A stretch of 64,000 nucleotides of DNA, from positions 27,082,306-27,146,305 of the forward strand of contig CM065168.1 of the NCBI GenBank assembly GCA_033026295.1, given 5' to 3'. This stretch comes from Channa striata. Lineage: Eukaryota > Chordata > Actinopteri > Anabantiformes > Channidae. Below are positions 34,846 through 45,905 of the stretch, one piece after another (position 1 is the stretch's first letter; the number at the start of each line of letters is the position of its first letter). A program made the translations under genes and the position numbers. A model generated the notes under the pieces. The model ran no database searches, was not told the origin of the DNA, and saw only the letters and a list, made by a program, of their open reading frames with translations.

Positions 34846-35577
34846 AAAGCCAGTGTTCAAAGAAAGCCGTAAGAAGCCTTGTTTGCAGTTTGTGACAAGC
34901 CATGCGGGGAACACAGCAAACATGGGGAAAAAGGTTCTCTTCATAGGAGATCAAAATGGAACTTTTTTAGCCTAAATGCAAAATGCCATGCCTAATGCTA
35001 CACATGGCCCTAAACACGCCGCCCAACCGTGATGTGCCAAATATAGAGCAATCTCAGAAGAAAGCCTGTTTAGAATCTGCTAAAGACTTGAAACATACAG
35101 CCAGAGCTACATTATGCGTAGAATGGCCCAGTCAAACTTCGTGAAAATCTGTGGCGAGACTTGAAAATTGCTGTTCAGAGTTGCTCTCCGTACAATCTGA
35201 CTGAGAATGAGCGATTCTGCAAAGAAGAATTTGGCAAAAACTTTACTTTCTACATGTCCAAAGCTGGTAGAGACAAACCCCAAGACTTGCAGCTGTAATT
35301 GCAGTGAAAGTGGTTCTACAAAGTATTGACTCAGGGGGCTGAATACAAATGCACGCAACAGTTTTCAGATATTTATCTGTAAAACATTTTGATAACCATT
35401 TATCATTTCACAATTATCATCTCCCTCTTCACAATTATGTACAGCTTTCTGTTTGTCTATCACATAAAATCCCAATAAAATATATTTAAATTTGTGGCTA
35501 TAACATGACAAATTGCAGAAAATTTCATGGGGTATAAATACTTTGGAAGGCACTGTAAGTTGATTTGCCATATTAAT

Positions 35578-35642
35578 TTGGTTATGACTGCCAACCCTAC
35601 AGACAAAAGGCAGCCACTCTACCAAGCGAGTCTCTGCCACCA
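35578..35642 (-). repeat. tRNA-like repeat fragment beside the Tc1 relic
   Basis: On the minus strand GCAGAGACTCGCTTGGTAGA then GTGGCTGCC and TGTAGGGTTGGCAGTC resemble the tRNA-like head of a fish repeat. It begins about 20 bp beyond the Tc1 right end. Confidence 0.5.
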
Positions 35643-37639
35643 AAATAATAGTTTATGTATTCACAATTTTTAAATATTGTTGAAAAAATTACAGGTTATT
35701 AGTTCATGATAAAGAACATACTAAACAGTGTGTAGTAAAACTAGCCATAATACAGAGGTTACTCAGGCTTATGTGTCAAACTTATGCTTATTCCTTGTAA
35801 CCTTTATACCAAAACCTTCTTACTCTAAGTATTTATGTAATCCAGGAAATAAAACTGTATTAAACTACAATATCCAGTTTTGACATTTTAATTTCAATGG
35901 CATTAGCAAATCCATGCACATGTTCACCATCAGGTCATTTTTTTAAAGAACAACTAATTAACGAGTCCATCCGCAACTAGAGAAACTCTCAGCATCTTTA
36001 GACAATCTGCTTTGGATCAAGAATGAATGCTGTGACATCTTAATGCACATATAGTTCTCTATAAAAGGTCAGTGCAGCAGGGTCTGGGTGAGCTCGCAGA
36101 CTCAGACTCAGAGGCCTGGGAAGAAAGTCGAAGACAGAAGAAGAACGGGGGCACAGACTTTGACCTAGACAGAGAATAAACAAGCAAATAGGCTGCCAGG
36201 CTATCAGCACACACACAGAACAAACAGGGAGGGTGACAAATCTCCCCCATATCTATGGAAGCATGCCATGTATCACGCAGGTTAGAAAGGTGAGGTGTTA
36301 GTACAACACACAGGTGGTGTTGATATGACTTTGCAGCGAATTCTTGTTATCTTAGTAACCTTACTGTATTTTCACAATTACTTTTATTGCTTTTATTGCT
36401 CATAACACTGGCCTGCATAACTGACCTCCCCATTCCAAAGGTCAAACACAAATATCAGACCCATGAGGTGCTTTAACTAACTGGGCATTTATTATGGTTT
36501 CACAGAGAGCCTTTCTAAAACACCTCAAACAAACGTAACATTAGCCCTCATTTATCATTTATGGCTTTTCTTTCTAAGGATACACAGTAAAATCAATATC
36601 TGCCTGCTTTCAATATGATATGGAAGCAGAGCACTGGTGTCCAATCATGTCCACCAGGTGTGATCATGAAGGGTCACTAATATGTTTCTTCTCATGTTCA
36701 ATTGTATTGATTACTGAAATGAATAAACGGTTTTAATTTGGTGTCTGGGTCATGGTGGAAACCTATTTTCTTGACCTGCTCTGTATGACCAGGCTGGGAA
36801 TATCTTAAATGTATTTAGGGATAAATTAAGCCACTTCCGCTACCAAACCCGCTAATATATGTCCAATGTGAGCACCTGGTTGTTCATTTATATTGAACTA
36901 CGTGTGGAGAAAGACAGTTTAACTTGCTGACTGTTGAAAATAGTCCACAGCCACATTAGCACCAACTGATGCTTTTAATGTTGTGGTGGAAAGGGGTCAG
37001 CATAAGCATTCAGACTGGCCACCAGCTGCACAGCCCTGTACGCAGGAAGCTGTACTGTGTCTTCTAACACCTGTCAATCATGGCCAACTTTAAATCCACC
37101 CCCTAAAACCACTATGTGGATTTAATGTAGTGGCTAATCAGTTTATATTGTTGCAGTTATTCACAAGCTGACAATGATAAGGTCAATAAATGGAGGCCAC
37201 AACAACAATAAAAATAAGTGATACTGTATGATGTCACACAAGAGAAAATCCTGTGTGCGCAAAGACAAAGAAGATTAGACACATGAATGAGTTACACACA
37301 TGAATGAATGCAAATAGACTAATGCCACACATTGAAAAACACCAGCAGCTACCTCAGTCTCCTTGAAAGGTTACCTGCACATAATGTGCAGTCAGGTCCC
37401 ATACATGTTGGAGCACTGCATGATTATTTTTTGGTTCCACTCTAGCCCTGTTTATTGTAATATCATTAGCTCAATCTCTGTTATTCTAATTACACGGACA
37501 TTTTTTGCAGCAAATAAAAGTTAATGAGCCTTTATGGAAATGGCTTAATGTGACCTTTTGATTTATTCATTTATATCTTCTTCACCTCCACCTGTCACTG
37601 TCAAATTGCACTGTAGAGGCTCCCTGATATCTTGGAATT

Positions 37640-37667
37640 GGGAGAGAGGGAGAGGGAGGGGAGGGGG
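37640..37667 (+). other. Potential G-quadruplex (plus strand)
   Basis: Five G-tracts of three to five separated by short A/AGA loops (GGGAGAGAGGGAGAGGG, then A-GGGG-A-GGGGG), followed by CCACCCCC. On the template side with respect to nrxn2. Confidence 0.75.
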
Positions 37668-40544
37668 CCACCCCCATCCCACCTATCTCAAACAAAAAGA
37701 ATACTGCCAAACACACCCTTTCCAATCAACATCAGTGACTTATTTTCCCTCTTCCTGTTTTCCATAGATCATTTAGCCTTGTCATCTATAAATCTGCAAA
37801 ATGCCCTTTTCAAGCTGCTCATAAACACCCTCATAGATCTCCAAAAATGCCACCACACTCTGAGGAAGAGCTGTTGATGGTAGTGAGCCCACAGCGATGC
37901 AACTCAATAGCGTTCAGGGGGTGATGAATGTCAGAATGATTTTCTAGATTAAAGTGTACTATGCAAGACGAGTGGAATTTGGGTTGAGGTGTCCAAGTGA
38001 ACTTAAAACCCTATAAAGCATGGCCAGGAAAAACATCAATTTGTCGTGTTGTTACAGAGTATGTTGGCTTGCAAGGCACAGTGGTGGACTGGGAGAAAAA
38101 TGTTGTATTGCATTGAACCAGATTGAATTCTTCAAGATAATATAATTCAATAGTCAAATCACATCAAAATCTGGTTGTTCAGCTCAGCCTGTGCAATCTC
38201 TCTGCATGAGACATATTTATGTTTCTTGGTCTTATTAGGAACAAAACATTTGATGATGAATAAGGCTGGGTAAAATAACAAACCAATTCAATATATTTTT
38301 TTAATAATAATATTTTTGTTTTGAAATATGTGAAAAATGACAAAAAATAAATACAAATCAAGTTTTTTTTCTCTGATGTTACTCAGTGACCAGTGCCAGC
38401 AGTTCTCTGGAAATACAACTGGAATGCCAACTGTCTCCAGTGCACCGGAGACATCTGGACACGTGTTGCCTTTGCTAAGTGAACAAGCTGCAGTGATGGT
38501 GGCCACTCCGGTTGAAGATAACAAAATAATACCAGAGAAAGGCAGCCTTATCTCTGTGATATGTAAATATTAGACATCCCACTTTTTTTTTTTTTCCACT
38601 TGCCTTTGAGGGCGGGGTTCACATTAAGATAACATCAGCATGTCTCCATTAAAGCTAACTGTTAGCATTACTCTGTGTACTTGATACATTAATGGACAGA
38701 CAGTGTTGGGGACCTGTTTTCTGAAAGCGGTCAGACCCAGTAATGCAGTTACTAAGTGTAGGACTGTTTTGTTATTGCTGCACAGTTGCTCTGTGTAGTG
38801 CACTTTATCAATATTGAACTATCAATCTTTTTTTTTTAATTATGCATTGTCTTCATGGTAATATGTAGACAGAAAAAAATACATTTAACACAAAATTAAT
38901 TTAGGAAAAAAACTTGGCAATAGCACATTACTGGTGGATAATAACAGTGACACAGCAAGCACTATCTGTCCTGCAGCGCTGAATAGGTAAATACTTTGAA
39001 ACTCTGTATAACAAAATAAGGCCAAAACAACACAACCTAATACAGATATAATTTTTTTTTGACAGTAAACACACATAATAACACAAACCTTTTTTAAAAA
39101 ACACCCACTATAAAATTATGTTTTATTCTGTCTTGCAATAAATTATCATTAGGTAGCCTAACGGATGACCCATTATATTATTACTTTGATCTTTACTCAT
39201 TGCTATTGTATTGCCTGTAATGTCAGAAAAATAAGGGGTAAGGTGGGTGATTTCGCTCCTGCTTTGGGCTACTGCATTCAGCTCTGAAAGAGATGAAAAT
39301 CCAATATTGCAGGGAAGATAGATGTTGAGGAGAAAAGATAGATCTTAACTCGAAAGCTATTACAAAGCCTATTGTTTTTCAATGTAGATTACCTCGAGCT
39401 GCTTCAAGCACCGTTTTGCATTCTAGAATTTATGTTTTGTGAAGAAAGAATCAAGTAATAATAACTTTATGTGTACAACACTTTTCTAAAACAATCTTTA
39501 ATCTATTTTTCATAATCCAGACAGAGTAAAGGTGCATTAAAAAGCATAACCAGGCCAATAAAGATCTGTAATATAGTCATAAAGGTTAAAAAAAGTAATT
39601 AAATAGCAAAGGCATTATTTTGAGTATTGCTTTGGTTAAAAATTATGCACATGAACAACTATGGGAAATATGAGAATTAGTCTAGCCTGTGGTTTACCCT
39701 TCCATTAATTTGATGTACTCAGCTTTCCAGGGATGACTAAGTCAGAGCTGTCATATGTCATCACCTGTTGTTTTATTACCATCATCCATCACATTTTATA
39801 ATGTGACAAAACACGTAGCACAAAGTACAAAAGGTGCTGCATACTGTACCACTCTTTTAACACTAAGCTAAATGCCCTACAAATACACCATGACAATAAC
39901 TGTTTCCTTTGTATACTGTACATTTGGCGAGTCATCAGTATCTTTGATTAGCAACACACACCAATACACATGAAGCATTCTACTGCATCTCTTATCAGTG
40001 TCACACAACCCCAAAACCATCTGAAGGCAAACTCCTTCTCTTCCCTTCTCCACCTCATTCTGCTAAGCAATAATGAAACATTTAGCAAGAAAAAAAACAT
40101 AAATGTGATTTCTAAATGGAGTTCATTACACAGAATCTGAGGGAAACAAAATTTGGTCTGTGGCAATACTTGAACCAGAAGGAGGATTATTGGTGTATGT
40201 TCTTGCTAGTAATTCAGGATATCCATTAGTCTCTCAAATTTATGTATTATTGTTTGGACATTGTCCTCCGCCCCTCACTGCATGCCACCCAACTGAAATA
40301 TTCATCGATTTGCTTTAGGTGTGGCAATGGAGAACACGGGCTCCTCTCCATCCCTTAATCAGACAGTAGAGATTGAAGCAAAAGGAAAGGAAAGGAAAAG
40401 AATAGAAGAAAAGGGTTGTGATGAGTAGACCATGCCAGTGTTTCAGTCTTGTTTAGAGTGAAATGAGCTGTGGGTAGGATGTAAAGAGACAGGGTCCAGA
40501 TACATAGAAGAGTAAAAGGGTCAGTGACTCACCGACAGCAAAGA

Positions 40545-40570
40545 CCCCCCCCACCACCACCACCACCACC
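40545..40570 (+). repeat. C8 run and (CAC)6 array
   Basis: Eight C followed by six CAC/ACC trinucleotides. Low-complexity sequence. Confidence 0.92.
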
Positions 40571-41141
40571 AATGCCACCCTCCAATACCCACCTCCCAGA
40601 CTCTGTAAGATACAAGCGTTGAGCAGCTTTGTGAGCTACTGATGTGTCACAGACAAATCACTGCAGTGAAAGTTGACTGGACTTGAGGCTCACTGCCAAA
40701 AAGCTAAGGACAAAAAAAGACCTTTAGAGGAGACAGAACAGAAGGGAGTTGACTGGTCTCCTTTATTCTCCTCTTCCTCGTAGCCACTTTCACACTCCAA
40801 AAAGCTTGATCACTCATGTATGCAGGTCAGACAGAGCCAAGCGTATAATATGTGTTTCAGCTACTAAGGCCCTCAAGCATGGGTTGTTAAAAGTTACTAT
40901 TTTTACCAGCTTGTGAGCATTTTTCCCCTCACTTATGCTATTTTTCATGTGTCTACTGTCAGTGCATGGTGTAATCACAGACCATGAGACTATTAAACAA
41001 CTGGAACTTTTGGAGAATTAGAAGTTTATAATTTCCTTGAGTAATATTATCTGCCTATTAAGCTGCAAGAGAAATAACAGCTGGCCACTATATCTTGGCT
41101 TTGGTCCGAGGCAACAAATGAAAGTGTAATAGTTATCCAGA

Positions 41142-41750
41142 GATACTGTAACTACTGGACCCAAACGCAGACGCAGAGACATGCCGAGAGTGCAACAGGT
41201 TTTTTTGCACATGAACTACTGATAGTTATTAATTGTCACGCGTACTACAGATCCTATAATACTCAGCACACAGACCTGAGCTCTAACAAAAAATATCAAC
41301 TCAAATAACAATATAAACCTAAAAGCAGAGACTTGGACTACAACAAAACTCTCAAAAAAGCTACAGCAACATTAACTCGCATAACAGCATAAACTCTAAG
41401 GGAGAGAGACTTAGGCTACAACAAAAACCTGAACTACCAAAACTATCTACACACTCACGACCAGTATTAAGGGCTGGAGATCGGGAAAGATCCAGAACCA
41501 GATCTGGGAGCTGTGCCAGAATGATCCAGGACACACTAGCAATCCCAAAACTAAATGCAAGGCCTTAAATACAAACACGCAGTGGTAATAATGATGATGA
41601 TGATGATCAGTGAATGCACTGGTAACCAGCCGAGGAACGGAGAATTACTAGAGGGACACACACAAACAGAAAAATTAAAATGCCCATATACAAGTCAAGA
41701 GCAGTGAAAAACTAAAAGAGGACAAAAAGCACCGAGCTTGTAACAGAAAG
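41142..41750 (-). repeat. LTR-like dispersed repeat, copy B (inverted)
   Basis: In reverse complement this block has the same landmarks, in the same order, as 24080-24601: CTTTTTGTCCTC near the start, ATCATCATCATCAT, two units starting CTAAGTCTCT and CCAAGTCTCT, GCGAGTTAATG, then CCTGTTGCACTCTCGG, CTGCGTTTGGGTCC and GTTACAGTATC. It holds about 130 bp not seen in copy A, including TATTTAAGG, which could be a TATA-like box. The AATAAA of copy A is degraded here. Confidence 0.68.
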
Positions 41751-41875
41751 CATACAGTACAGTAAAGCTGGATATGTCCACACCCACATTATTCCAAAAA
41801 GCAACTCTCAATTTTTAATTCCACAACTATTATTTATCTACACTGAAAGGACATAACCTTCATTTTCCATGTTTT

Positions 41876-41929
<54 letters not shown>

Positions 41930-44625
41930 TATTCTGTATACAGTACTGACCAGGACCTTTTCAATTATTATGAGTTGTCATAATAGGGCCAGGGTCTTAA
42001 CAAAATACCGAAGGTAAAATGTTACTTGTCTCTATAGTAGTTACTAGTATATATATTTTACTATAGGTACTGATTTGTCTCCTGAATATTTTGCTTCAGT
42101 GGAAGATTGCTCAAGCCTCAGCTGGCAAGTACTAATCATGACAAAGCATGAACAAATTGTCACAAACCTCAAACTTCTGTGCATGTATGTATGGATTGTA
42201 AAACTTTGCTTGTTTGTGGTTTCATATTAGCAAATAACTTCATGTCAAGATACAAAAAGTCACACAGAAGCATTTGAACTAGATTTCGTCCTGCACGAGG
42301 GGAGCAACAGTGTGCGGTCCGTATTACCTCAAGCATTTCACGCCAGGCTTCTCCAACTAGCAGAGGAGTGCAGACTGTTATTTCCACCTCAGTGGTGTTT
42401 TACCTGCTCACTGGTCTGCTCCTGTCCCTGCTGCCCGCCACCTGTGCGCAGCAACCACACACACATAGAGCCCAGCAAACACATTATCAAATAAAACCAG
42501 GCCATATCGCAGTAGTTACTTGGCTGAGGACAGACAGAGTAAACAGATTCATCTCTAGCTCATCAGCTTGTGGGGAATCTGTGTCCGGTTCAGCGTAGTG
42601 TTTTTGTCTGTCCCTGCAGTAATGTCTGTGTATGAATAAAATATAAAAATAAATTTCATACTGGTTAAAACCCAGCACTTTCAGGACTTAACATTTAAAC
42701 CCCAGTGGGAGAGGATAAAAGGGAAAGACCAGATTGATCATTTATTACCAGCTATGTGGGTATGTCTAATGAGTCATGTTGCATAAAATATCACAAATAG
42801 ATTTATTTTTAGTTTAAATCTCCTGTTCACTCCCATCCCACCAAAAACACCCATCTGTCCTTACTTTAAAAAAAATACCCTGAAAGCCAATTTGAGACAT
42901 TTGCATCTATTCCTTGTCAGGGGACAGACATATGCAGATGGCGGCTCTCATGGCCTGTTGTTTATATATAAGGCAACAATAGAAGTTATAAGGAGACATC
43001 AGAAAATGGGCTGAATAGAAGCCTGAAAAGATGGATGGGTCAGAAACTCCAGTGGGAGGCAGAGTGGGATTGCAGACTGCAGGCACAGTTCTGAATCATT
43101 ATGATCTCCATACTCTAACCTCCTCCAGTGGCAATGAACAGTTTAGGAGCAGGAGATCATTGCTTATACAGTGGAACAAAGACATAGAAGGCTGAGGTAT
43201 TACAAATGTTGTAATCTTATATGGATTGCAGTATTAGGTTCTACCAATCCCATCTACTACATATTTGATCAGTGCTTTGTGTCATGAGGCAGATTCATAC
43301 AGCTAAAAGTCCAAAAGGACACATAACAGAGTAACATCACTACAAGTTTGCATCCACTGACCATTCTGTGGTCACAGAGAACTAAAGAGCGTCATATTTA
43401 TTGGTATTCAATCACATACTAAAGAAACAGTCAATCCTGGTGAATGCTTCCAAGTAAAGTCACTGCCAGGATTTCTGCTCGAAGCCCCAAGAGCAGGGGA
43501 AATGAAATCAGACTAAAGCAAACTTAGGCCTTTCATCACAATAAAAATGGGATCTGGTATTATGCCATCACTAGGAAAAAAGGATAGGTGAACTGTGGAC
43601 ATGATATGAATAGACTGGATGCAGAAAAGTGCTGAAAAGGTCAGTGCATCTTCTAGAGTTTAACCAGGGAGATCAGATCCAGTGACAATAGAGGAATAGC
43701 GTTTTAAGCTTGATCAGACATGTGAACAGCACAACAGTGATCTTCAGGACTGGGATTTCTCTTACACATTCTCTTTTTTACACATTCTCTCATGTTTGCA
43801 TATATATTCATGAGCCAAGGATTTAACCATGCAGTCTAATTTCTACTGTATTTCACAGTTTGTACTTTGCAAGTGGTACTGGTGACTTTGTATGACTTTG
43901 TTACTATGGTGGACCTAAATTAAACAAAGGCTAAATAACAAGTATTAGGGGAATGCATTATGTTTATTGTAACTCTGAGCTGTAAATATTCTTTTTTAAA
44001 GCATGGCTTAGTGGTAATACAGCAGCTGGCAAAAAAAGTAGGACTGGAAACTGTGCTTATTGTATAAACTTGGCATGAACTCGTAGCATAACAAGATTAA
44101 CCCTATTTTCACATGAACGTTTCTGTATTTACAACAAAATCATTTAATTCCCAACCTCCTAGACAACCTTCAATCTAATTCTAGCCTTCAGTTTAAGTTA
44201 GAACTTTGCAACAGTCACACACAGGGAAAAGAAGAAGGTAAAAGGCGGCCATTATCATCAGCACACAGTGTCCCAGGGATTCTATCGTTTGCAATTAGTG
44301 CATTGCATCTTTTTCAGGCTCTGGTTGTCAAAAGCCCTACACCTCAATTTTTAAATCAGAAATGCCTAAAACTGCATACTTTAAAATAGCTCTAGGGCCC
44401 GAAGAAGCTCTGACAGCACAGTGGTAACAGAAACAGAGTAGAAAATCATTAAATGTAATCAAACTTAAAATTTTGTCATCCTAAAATTAAAAAAAGAAAA
44501 GAAAAAGAGAGAAAAGAGAGAAATGTGCATATTTCAGTCAAAATAACTGCCCATAGCTTTACCGTTGTTAAAAATAAATTAATAAATATTTAAACATTTC
44601 TAAACTTTTCTGCCTTTACATCTTT
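41751..44625. other. Intronic sequence with a large AT repeat
   Basis: No exon recognised. The (TA)n array at 41878-41930 is listed separately. An open frame around 42368-42595 has a hydrophobic stretch resembling a signal peptide but no ATG, and is treated as chance. Confidence 0.5.
41878..41930. repeat. (TA)n microsatellite
   Basis: 53 bp of alternating T and A with a single phase break near 41907. It can self-pair as a cruciform. Confidence 0.95.
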
Positions 44626-44633
44626 ATCTATAC

Positions 44634-44854
44634 CAGTGTTTCTCAAATAGTGGGGCGCTGCCAGGGGGGGGCGCGTGAGACCGTGGGGAACATGCTTTTT
44701 TTGCCGTACTAGAATAAAGTGTAATTGCAGATCGGGTCCAGTAGTTGGCAGTGGCGCTCTTATTGTCAGAGTGTGCGCGATTAGAGTCGAGGGGGGCGCG
44801 AATTTTTTTATTTTCGATAGGGGGGGCATCACAGAAAATAATTGAGAAGCACTG
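44634..44854. mobile_element. Short non-autonomous hAT element (MITE)
   Basis: A 221-bp element. The left end is CAGTGTTTCTCAAATAGT and the right end, complemented, is CAGTGCTTCTCAATTATT. The 8-bp target-site duplication ATCTATAC is perfect at 44626-44633 and 44855-44862. The interior is GC- and G-rich (two runs of G7 and GGCGCG words), in sharp contrast to the surroundings. No coding capacity. Ends and duplication length place it in the hAT superfamily, distinct from the element at 1964-2466. Confidence 0.92.
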
Positions 44855-45161
44855 ATCTATACTTACTTAGTCACAAGTTAAAAAAAAAGTTACAACTTTA
44901 ATTCAAGAATTAAGAAACAGAAGCGTATTTTTTGTTTTTCATATAATATCAAACTGAATGAAGTGTACATCCAGGGCTTGATATTAAGCTGCTTAGATCA
45001 CTTGCCCTTTGGGCAAGTAAGTGAGATGTTTTCCTTGACAAAAGCTGAACTTAGTGGCATAAATAGGTGAACTTGGTGGCATGTGGGTATGTTAAATGAT
45101 AAATAAAATAAAAAGGAATTTGGTTAACATACAAAACATACCTTTCAAACATTGGAAGGTG

Positions 45162-45905
45162 ATAATATATAATCTCTACTTATCAAAATAAATAATTTTG
45201 AATACCAAAAGTTTGTGCCATTGTGGATCAGCTGTTAGAAAGGGTTGTCCACTTATATCAGGGTCATAAAAGATTATTCCTGTGACTAAGGAATTTTATT
45301 TGGAAATCAATACTGAATATTTTTTCAGAAATTAGCTTTTCTATTAAAAGTTAAAAATAACAAAAAAGTTCAATGTTGTATCTGTATCTTTTGAGGCCTG
45401 ACAAGGCAGAATACTGTGTTTTACTTTTAATACAGTGTTATACTGAAGCATAAATATGGATCACAGGTCAGGATAAAACCAGAAGATTAAATGGACAGCC
45501 GAAGACTTTAGACTTATATTTAACAAGCTATTTACAAGCAATTGATCCAAATACTGAAAGGCCTGATTGAGAAATATTATATTTTGCAGGTTGTCACAAT
45601 GACATTACATCAATGAGAGTAAGGGGCCTTTGAATAATGCATAATAAGATGCACACAGGTAGGAGTGTTATTCCACCATTATCTTGCAACTAAATAAAGT
45701 GGATCCTACACTGTGACATTGTTAATTTAAAGAGACAATTTAGAAAATAAAATATATTTTACTTGATACAAATGATTTAGCCAATTTATTTGATGATTTG
45801 TTTGATGTTACAGATTTCAGTAAATAGCAGACAATCCCTTAGCTGATTTAACAATGGTTGCAGAGATACCTGGAGATAGCACCTGTGTTTTGGATAAATA
45901 TTAAG
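45162..45905 (+). repeat. Unclassified dispersed repeat, copy 2
   Basis: Longer relative of 19083-19560 in the same orientation. The shared parts lie at 45215-45460 and 45815-45905. The intervening 45460-45810 is largely absent from copy 1, with only the flanks aligning. Words in common include AAATAT after GAAGCATA, CAGTAAATAGCA and GTGTTTTGGATA. Confidence 0.68.

Larger units (their letters stand above)
34374..35329 (+). pseudogene. Tc1-like transposase relic
   Basis: From ATG at 34374 the frame gives MKSKKHATQVREKAVEK, the N-terminus of a fish Tc1 transposase, but stops soon after. Downstream, DNA words typical of this gene follow in order: AAACCTACCAGGACATGG, GAGGAGCTGCAGAG, GAGAATCTGTCCACAGGA, GGGAACACAGCAAACATG and GCTGTAATTGCAGTGAAAG. 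The middle catalytic region (roughly between 34990 and 35110 in this copy) is deleted and the gene is broken by two insertions. Not functional. Confidence 0.85.
34017..35555 (+). mobile_element. Degenerate Tc1/mariner transposon with nested fragments
   Basis: The left end reads TGGCTTGCAAAAGTTTCTCA then TACCCC. The right end, complemented, reads CAGTGCCTTCCAAAGTATTT then ATACCCC. Both arms share GGGATTTTATGTGATAGAC about 50-100 bases in, so the inverted repeats are long. TA at 35556-35557 marks the right target. The 1539-bp length is close to the 1.6 kb usual for fish Tc1 elements. The interior carries a plus-strand transposase relic interrupted by two unrelated repeats (34622-34703 and 34782-34845). 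The left target dinucleotide is eroded. Confidence 0.88.
35643..41141. other. Unique intronic sequence, no gene recognised
   Basis: No exon, RNA gene or transposon recognised. A G-rich tract at 37640-37667, a 14-T run near 38583 and a CAC array at 40545-40570 are the only structured elements seen. Confidence 0.5.

Noticed and set aside
42368..42595. Frame with a signal-peptide-like hydrophobic stretch (LLTGLLLSLLPATCAQ)
   Set aside because: The frame begins at GTG, with no in-frame ATG upstream near it and no convincing splice sites. Beyond the hydrophobic stretch nothing resembles a known secreted protein. An alternative frame over the same bases is equally open.
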